From Sanderia malayensis (Eukaryota > Cnidaria > Scyphozoa > Semaeostomeae > Pelagiidae), in the NCBI GenBank assembly GCA_013076295.1, contig RQOL01000906.1, positions 992,001-1,056,000 of the forward strand: 64,000 nt of DNA. The letters are read 5' to 3'. Of the stretch, positions 58,311 to 64,000 are shown one piece after another. The notes beneath the pieces were generated by a model. That model was not told the origin of the DNA, did not search any database, and saw nothing but the letters and a program-made list of their open reading frames with translations. Numbering within the stretch: position 1 is the stretch's first letter; each line of letters starts with the position of its first letter. Made by a program: the position numbers and the translations under genes.

Positions 58311-60243
58311 CTCTCGTAAAGTTAAAGTAAAACTAGCTGTTAACATTGTTAAAATGAGTGCTGCTGTGATGTGAAATGAATAATCAGGACTAAAGCATCT
58401 AGCATTTGATTAAGGGATATGTTTTGTTCTGAAATAAGTGCCTGCAAAAAATATGGACAGGGGGTGTTTAGCGTGCTTGGAAGCGCTGTCATGTGTATTG
58501 ACATTTGTTATTGACATTTACGTTTCGTAGCTGGATTTTGAAATTTCAGCAATAATAGATTTTAGGAAATTATTCTATCAAGAGAAGGTGTGCGCTCAGT
58601 TTGAAGATCAAAGATAAAATTCAAATCTTTGTTGATATGACTTTACCATGTAAACAAAACAATACCAAAAACAGGGGAATAAATGTAGAAAACCCCAGAT
58701 TAAAAAGAAAACTAAATTAAATGCACATCAACAATTTGAAATCTGAAGTCAGGATTTTCTGGACCGGGATTATTTTCAATATCCCCTGCTAAAAACAATA
58801 AGATACATAATGATGGTGAAAATGATGACAATAGTTTTGGGAGCCTACTATCTATACTTCCGCACAGCTTCTCTCTTCCACTTGCAGGCATTCATTTGTC
58901 AACTTATCCCCACGACAAGAAAGCAACTCCTGTGTTATTGTCGAAATAGAATTGTCCTCTTTTGGGCCTTCTCGATTCTGGCTACGAATAAAAGTTAATA
59001 GCCAGCAAATAAGCCAACCAAATATCGTTTTCCCAATGTTTCTAAAACGACTCGCTGCACTGCAGCAAAAAGATGACCGCCATTGATGAATTGATAATAA
59101 AACCAGCATGCGGAGGAGGATTTGAGGCCACGCGCAGGCTAAAGTCCGACAAACAAACACACATATTCACATACAGATTTTTTCTCGAGAAGGACTCGAT
59201 TATATTCTGCTGCGCAGCCGCTTCACTTCGTTCCGCTACGCAGCAGCAAATATTCTGCTGCGCAGCCGCTTCACTTCGTTCCGCTACGCAGCAGCAATAA
59301 TAATGCTCAATTATACGCAGCGATGAAAGCTTTCTGAATAACTCCGTACTCATCCATCACTACTTCAACAAATTCACACATTTGACTTCGTTCTGAAGAA
59401 ACTCATACCCTAACACTAACCCTGGGGCCAATCCCTCAGCCACTATGGATACCCATACGTCACAGACGCTCCTGTGCAGTACCAATAAATATACTACTGT
59501 GCATTCTCATCACCTTTCTCCTCCGCATTACGTAACCCTAGTCTCACTACATGATCCCCTTGCTACCCTGTTCTCTATTTGTTCATATCGCTACGGAAAA
59601 GATTCGACTCTTCTTCGTGTGAAGACATGATAATAAATGATAGCAATCATCGATAAATTGCGTAAAGTTTAAAAGTTTTTGGTATAAATATGCATTCTCT
59701 TCAATAATAAATTACTCGACAATCCTTCAACTTCCTTTTTCTTCCTCTGAGTTAAGGTACCTCTTGTATCGAACCTCAACCAGCACCAAAATAAAAATTT
59801 TTTTTTCCGTCCCAATCTGTTGTGTTGTCTCTGGGAAATTTACATCACGTGATTAGAGATCATGTGAGATCCCCAGTAACTTTGCTTCTTTGCTTCGCAG
59901 TGCGGGAGCCATGGTCCGCAGTGTCTGTGTTAGGGTAAGGGTTAAAGTTCAGGGCCAGCTTTCGGATTGCTTATCTGCCCCAATTTTTGGCACAATCCAA
60001 CGCCTTTTCTTTGAGAATATTGTAACATATCTACTCCAAGGCACATGACACACAGATACGCCTCATGTATAAGTCAACTCAAATTTTTCATAGCATAACA
60101 ACAACTATGTTATATAAAACAACAATAAACAAAATTCAAAATATGGAATGTTTATAGAACGTATAACGTCACAATATAAGTCAACAAAGAAGTGTATAAA
60201 ATAAATTAATATAAACAAATGTTTGTATTGTTTGTAGCTTTGC
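58311..60243. other. Gene-poor spacer
   Basis: Nearly 2 kb without a recognisable gene, apart from the tandem hairpin at 59.2 kb. The gene 3' of it (coiled-coil protein) ends at 60244. Confidence 0.4.
59207..59296. repeat. Tandemly duplicated 45-bp hairpin
   Basis: Two identical 45-bp units in a row. Each contains GCTGCGCAGCCGC, CTTCACTTCGTTC and CGCTACGCAGCAGC. The outer CTGCTGCG of each unit pairs with its CGCAGCAG, so each folds into a hairpin, and the pair can also fold together. It is much more GC-rich than its surroundings. Open frames crossing it read AAAQQN repeats and are by-products. Confidence 0.75.
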
Positions 60244-61216
60244 TCAAATATGAATGCAAAACCATCCCATAACCCTTTGTCGAAGTGACTTGTTCTTTTT
60301 TCTTTCTAACATCATAACTTCTGCTTGACGGCACCAGTTTTGGCACGCCAATTTCTGGATTATGTCACGATTAACTTCTTGTTGATCTTCTAATTTTTCC
60401 TGCTCTTCTTGCAACTTCAATTTCTCCAACTCTTCTTCCAGCCGTGATATTTCCTCCTCATCTTTAACCCTCTCGGCACCAAACTTCTCAATCTGGATTT
60501 GCAAATTATCTATGCGGCTTTTACAAGCAATGTTTGCGCACCCAACTTTCAACTTGCTACTCATGATAGCTTTCATTCTGCAATTTTGCTGTTCGATCGC
60601 AGTTTTCATTCTTGCTGGCTCTTGCGCACGCTTCTCGACAAGCAGCTTGAACTTCTCGTTCACGATGCTTAATGCATTTCGCAAATAATTTGCCTTATTT
60701 ATTGCATCAAGTGCTTCTTTTTCTTGCCAATATGCTGCTTCCGCCTTTTTTCTTTCTTTTTGCTCTATCCACACGTCTAACTGATTTCGCATGTTGAAAG
60801 CAATTTCGTGCTTGCGAACCAAATTTTCCAAGTGCTCTTTTGCAGATTCTAGCTGTTCTTCGCATTCTGCAACCTTTCTTAGATACTCCATCTGCAATTC
60901 ACAATCAAAGAGTTAAAACTAACATTAATTCGCTAACAAATACTAAAACAACATATAGCTTGGAATCAATTTAATTGCTACATACTTCCATTATTTTGAA
61001 CTCTTCTTGCCGGTCTAATTCGGTCTGCCTTTCGTGGTTTAAAATTGCATTTTCAGAATATGCAATTGCGCTAACAAAATGAAACAGATTCTTATTAAGT
61101 CTTCAATTTTAATGGAGCACAATAAATATAAGCAAACTTTAACTGGTTTTCATAAGTTCTAGTTAATTTGATAACTGCTTTAAATAAACTTACTTCAAAA
61201 TATTTTCAACAGACAT
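60244..61216 (-). CDS. Coiled-coil protein of unknown function
   Basis: Three exons (61194-61216, 60986-61070, 60244-60891) give 251 residues, with canonical splice sites and consistent phases. The first exon encodes MSVENIL. Almost the whole protein is charged helix: heptad-rich stretches at about residues 10-90 (Q/E/R-rich) and 150-225 (RLEEELEKLKLQEEQEKLED), with a linker holding CANIAC. There is no signal peptide or membrane segment, and no catalytic motif. Length and composition suit a structural protein of cilia, centrosome, cytoskeleton or meiotic chromosome axis, but I do not recognise a family and make no functional claim. Confidence 0.65.
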
Positions 61217-61934
61217 ATTGCTCAATGAATAAGTAAATGTATATGTAAAATTTTCACTTCGTAAACTTGTATATGTTACTTCGATAAACTCGAATTGAAC
61301 TTTGATAACAGTTATCCCAATCAACTGAGATCCCCTTCTTTTATGCACTGGAAGCTTACAACTGATTGTGACGTCATTAAATTAAGTCAATTTTGTGACG
61401 TCACAATCAAAAAATGTGGCCAGAAGCAAATGTCAAAGGAGGCTGGCAAGGCAGAAGAATTAAACACCGTTAAAACATTGGTAGAATGTTGTTCTAGTTG
61501 TTTGCCATTATCGTCATGACCAAGAAGCACTAATGAGTGTAAAATAGAACAGAAAAGAAACAAAAACAATCGCTTTCTCGAGCAAATTTTTGAGCGATAA
61601 TTCTTTATGTGTGCAATGCATGGGGATTCCACAAAACGCGCATGCGTATTGTAACCGGAGGGAATGATTCGACCCCTTGTGAGTGACATTTCGATCTATT
61701 TCCAAATATTGATTTTTCTAACCCCACCCCAGCTTTATGTGTTATGTATGATAGGTAATGTATTTCACTTGGGGCAAGACCTCGCCTGTGGCCAACTTTT
61801 GAAATATATATGCTAGAAGGCTGGGGATGGTCTCAAACTGAGCAGAAGCTCCTAATTAGTAGGTTTCGACCCCTTGTGAGTGACATTTCGATCTATTTCC
61901 AATTTTCATTTTTCTAACCTCAGCTTTATGTATG
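61217..61934. other. Spacer with repeated GACATTTCGATCTATTTCCA phrase
   Basis: Upstream region of the coiled-coil gene, then two direct copies (about 61670-61760 and 61864-61950) of a unit starting CGACCCCTTGTGAGTGACAT and running to CAGCTTTATG. They lie about 195 bp apart. No gene recognised. Confidence 0.55.
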
Positions 61935-62525
61935 ATAAGTAGTGTATTTCACACCTTTTAATTTTTCTGAACAAATATTAATTAATGTTAAGATAATGAA
62001 AATGTACAAAATTTCCCAGCATGTTCTTGTGTAGAATAATAAGTGAAGGTAGTGAGTAAATTTTTTAATGAATTATCGTTTATTCTTTAGGCTAAGAAAA
62101 CATACACCGTGTAAAGACAAAGAACCAAAGCAATACAGATAACAAGACAACCTTAGTGTCTTGTGTTAAGTAAAACAAGTTTTACGTTTTACCAACCATA
62201 ATGTTATGATTGACATTTAAATTATGTTATGAACCAACATGAACCAACTGTCCCAGGGAGATGAAACTAGTCTTAAAATGATTAGAAGGCTCAAATTAGT
62301 AGGTTTCGGCTAATTGAGAGGCGCATTTTTTTCAAATTGATGTTTTGCCGACTCCTATTTGAGCCTTTATGGCTTATACATATCATTATTCACCTGTTTC
62401 AGACAGTCAGTCAGCATAAATTTAGAACCATTTGTCGTAGAGGGCTGAATTGTCTCAAAATGACCAGAAAGCCCTAATCAATAGGTTTCGACTATTTGTG
62501 ATCCATATTTCACTCGATTTCCAGA
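61935..62525 (+). repeat. Dispersed repeat, copy 2, with an extra motif copy
   Basis: The partner of 57900-58310, followed at about 62430-62525 by one more copy of the closing motif (AGGGCTGAATTGTCTCAAAA to CTCGATTTCC). Together with 61818-61900 there are four or more copies of this 80-90 bp motif between 58 and 62.6 kb. Confidence 0.65.
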
Positions 62526-62906
62526 TTTAGACACAGCAAGCAAGTATTGAGTTTGTTTGATTCCATCAAGTCAAATAGAATTGATGCTGTCATTATTTCA
62601 AGTTTGGCAGCAAAAAGGCATTAAAAACAACATATAGATATTTATTTACATACATTTATTATTTAACTTTGAAACAAACAAACATGAATTTGAACAAACA
62701 TTAATGCTAACATTCTTTGATATTTTACAACCAAGCGCTTCAGTCAATATTAATTTTGATAAGAATAAATAGACAGTTTTCTGCTCATAAATATTATTTG
62801 CTGCTATTGTGAAATAAAAATATTTGCAAACAAAAATCACACATATTATTAAAGAAAATGAAACTTTAAAATTAAACACCCCAAGTGGCTACCCACTTCT
62901 CAAATT
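62526..62906. other. Rab 3' UTR region
   Basis: AT-rich 380 bp after the Rab stop (minus strand), likely its 3' UTR. No other feature recognised. Confidence 0.4.
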
Positions 62907-63954
62907 TCAACAGGAACAAGCACCTTTGGAGTTTTTTTCTGCATCTAGGCTAATAGCTGGTTTTGTTTCATCTGCTGGCTTGAACTCTTTTCTCTGAAAA
63001 ATTACAAATAAAAGGAACAGACAAAGCATTGAGATTAAATCTTCACAGAGTATTAATTTCATTTCACAATGATCAACATCATCTACCTCTTCAACCATCT
63101 TGCTTGCATGTATTTGCTTGGCAATTTCCAAAAAAACCTAAATAACGAGCAACGGTTAGATACTGACACCAAGACATTTAATCAAAGAATGGTTTGGAAA
63201 TTTCAAATATTTGCAAAGCATATTAGCGCATACTTCATCTATATTGACAAATGCATATGCGCTCGTTTCAAACCATGGTACTTCATACTGATTTGCCAAC
63301 TAAGAATGAATACGGAAAGGAAAATTTTAGCTATGACCAGGAAAATTTTAGCTTTGACCAGGATTAGAAGCAGAATCAAAATAATTTCCTTTGTTCATCC
63401 TTACATTTTTGCCTTCGTCTGGTGAGACTTGTCTCTCATTTTCCAAATCGCATTTGTTACCAGCAATAACTATTCTAACATTGCTATTGGCATACTAAAA
63501 AGCATTATTAAATTGTTACATATTGTAGAAATGTTCATTGCAAAAATATTAAGTGAGGTAATTGCCTCATCTAGCAAATGAGAAAGAAGGGTTTTCTAAA
63601 TAAAAGTTGTTTTGTTAACATTTTCCAAAGAAAACTTCACCTCGTCTACGTATTTTAACCATTTTCTTGTATTGAGAAATGAGTTGCGACTGCTTATATC
63701 ATATACCAGAATTACACCCTGAAGAATAATAAAAAAAGTAATAAAGTAGGTAATCAGAGTGTATGCTACTTCTTGAGTAAAATCTACTTTGCTGTTGTCA
63801 ATGTTTACAACTCAGAATAAGACTGAATAAAAGGGTCTATGGGCAAGAGTTTTTCACACAACAGTAATTGAAGATATAATTACTAATACTTACATGCGCT
63901 CTTCTGTAATATTGTGTTGTTATTGTTTCATACCGTTCCTGACCTGCAGTATCC
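62907..63954 (-). CDS. Rab-family GTPase, C-terminal part (5' end beyond the window)
   Basis: Six exons visible: 63894-63954, 63641-63718, 63405-63494, 63234-63299, 63087-63137, 62907-62993, all phase-consistent. They encode the second half of a Rab: DTAGQERYETITTQYYRR (switch II), GVILVYDIS, GNKCDLENERQ (G4), WFETSAYAFVNIDE (G5), an EIAKQI helix and a C-terminal tail ending GACSC, a CxC geranylgeranylation site. The TITTQYYRRA stretch resembles the RAB15/RAB8/RAB10 group, but the G5 loop and tail do not settle orthology. The P-loop and switch I exons lie to the right of the window. Confidence 0.88.
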
Positions 63955-64000
63955 CTTGAAAGGATAAAGCAATAAATTAAAATACATCAACATAATAAAG

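Noticed and set aside
59042..59353. Frames with AAAQQN repeats
   Set aside because: Generated by the duplicated 45-bp hairpin.

Overview
This is intron-rich, AT-rich nuclear DNA of an animal. All the conserved genes are recognisable animal orthologues: UNC79, NVL, C1D, DNAJC24/DPH4, an F-box/WD40 protein, a Fos-type bZIP, UBA80/RPS27A, AK7, RAB1, BBIP1, MAD2L1BP, NUP107, SIVA1 and a second Rab. Two tandem genes for small secreted proteins near 50-52 kb resemble a family I associate with cnidarians. Together with the short introns and the many small inverted-repeat elements, this suggests a cnidarian, possibly an anthozoan. That placement is an inference. No bacterial operons, CRISPR arrays or rRNA are visible.

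Layout. 1-8.8 kb: the N-terminal third or less of UNC79 (minus strand, running off the left edge), with an intronless orphan GPCR nested antisense in its third intron and several repeats in its fourth. 9.3-24.0 kb: three minus-strand genes in a row, NVL (25 coding exons), C1D (6) and DNAJC24 (4). 24.8-30.8 kb: an F-box/seven-WD40 gene (18 exons, minus). 31.9-33.4 kb: a Fos-family gene (plus) with CRE, CCAAT and TATA elements just upstream. 34.2-35.1 kb: ubiquitin-S27a fusion (minus). 36.4-41.8 kb: AK7 (19 exons, plus). 42.4-44.1 kb: RAB1 (plus). 44.9-46.1 kb: BBIP1 and MAD2L1BP (both minus, intronless). 46.3-49.0 kb: intronless NUP107 (plus), divergent from MAD2L1BP across about 136 bp. 49.6-51.9 kb: the secreted-protein pair plus a relic exon. 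52.7-54.2 kb: SIVA1. 54.2-60.2 kb: repeat-rich, with hAT-like and LINE fragments and a tRNA-like sequence. 60.2-61.2 kb: a coiled-coil gene I cannot name. 62.9-64.0 kb: the 3' part of a Rab gene.

How the genes relate. NVL, C1D, RPS27A and DNAJC24 all serve ribosome, RNA-exosome or translation functions. MAD2L1BP and NUP107 both act in mitotic checkpoint or kinetochore biology and may share a promoter. AK7 and BBIP1 are ciliary. Exon structures were reconstructed by hand: every listed junction keeps reading phase and matches remembered family sequences, but none was confirmed with transcripts. The rest of the window is dominated by small non-autonomous elements with terminal inverted repeats, minisatellites and fragments of larger transposons. 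I found no wholly new multi-gene system. The secreted-protein pair with its relic exon, the divergent intronless mitotic pair, the duplicated NVL exon fragment and the hairpin elements are the most worthwhile leads.
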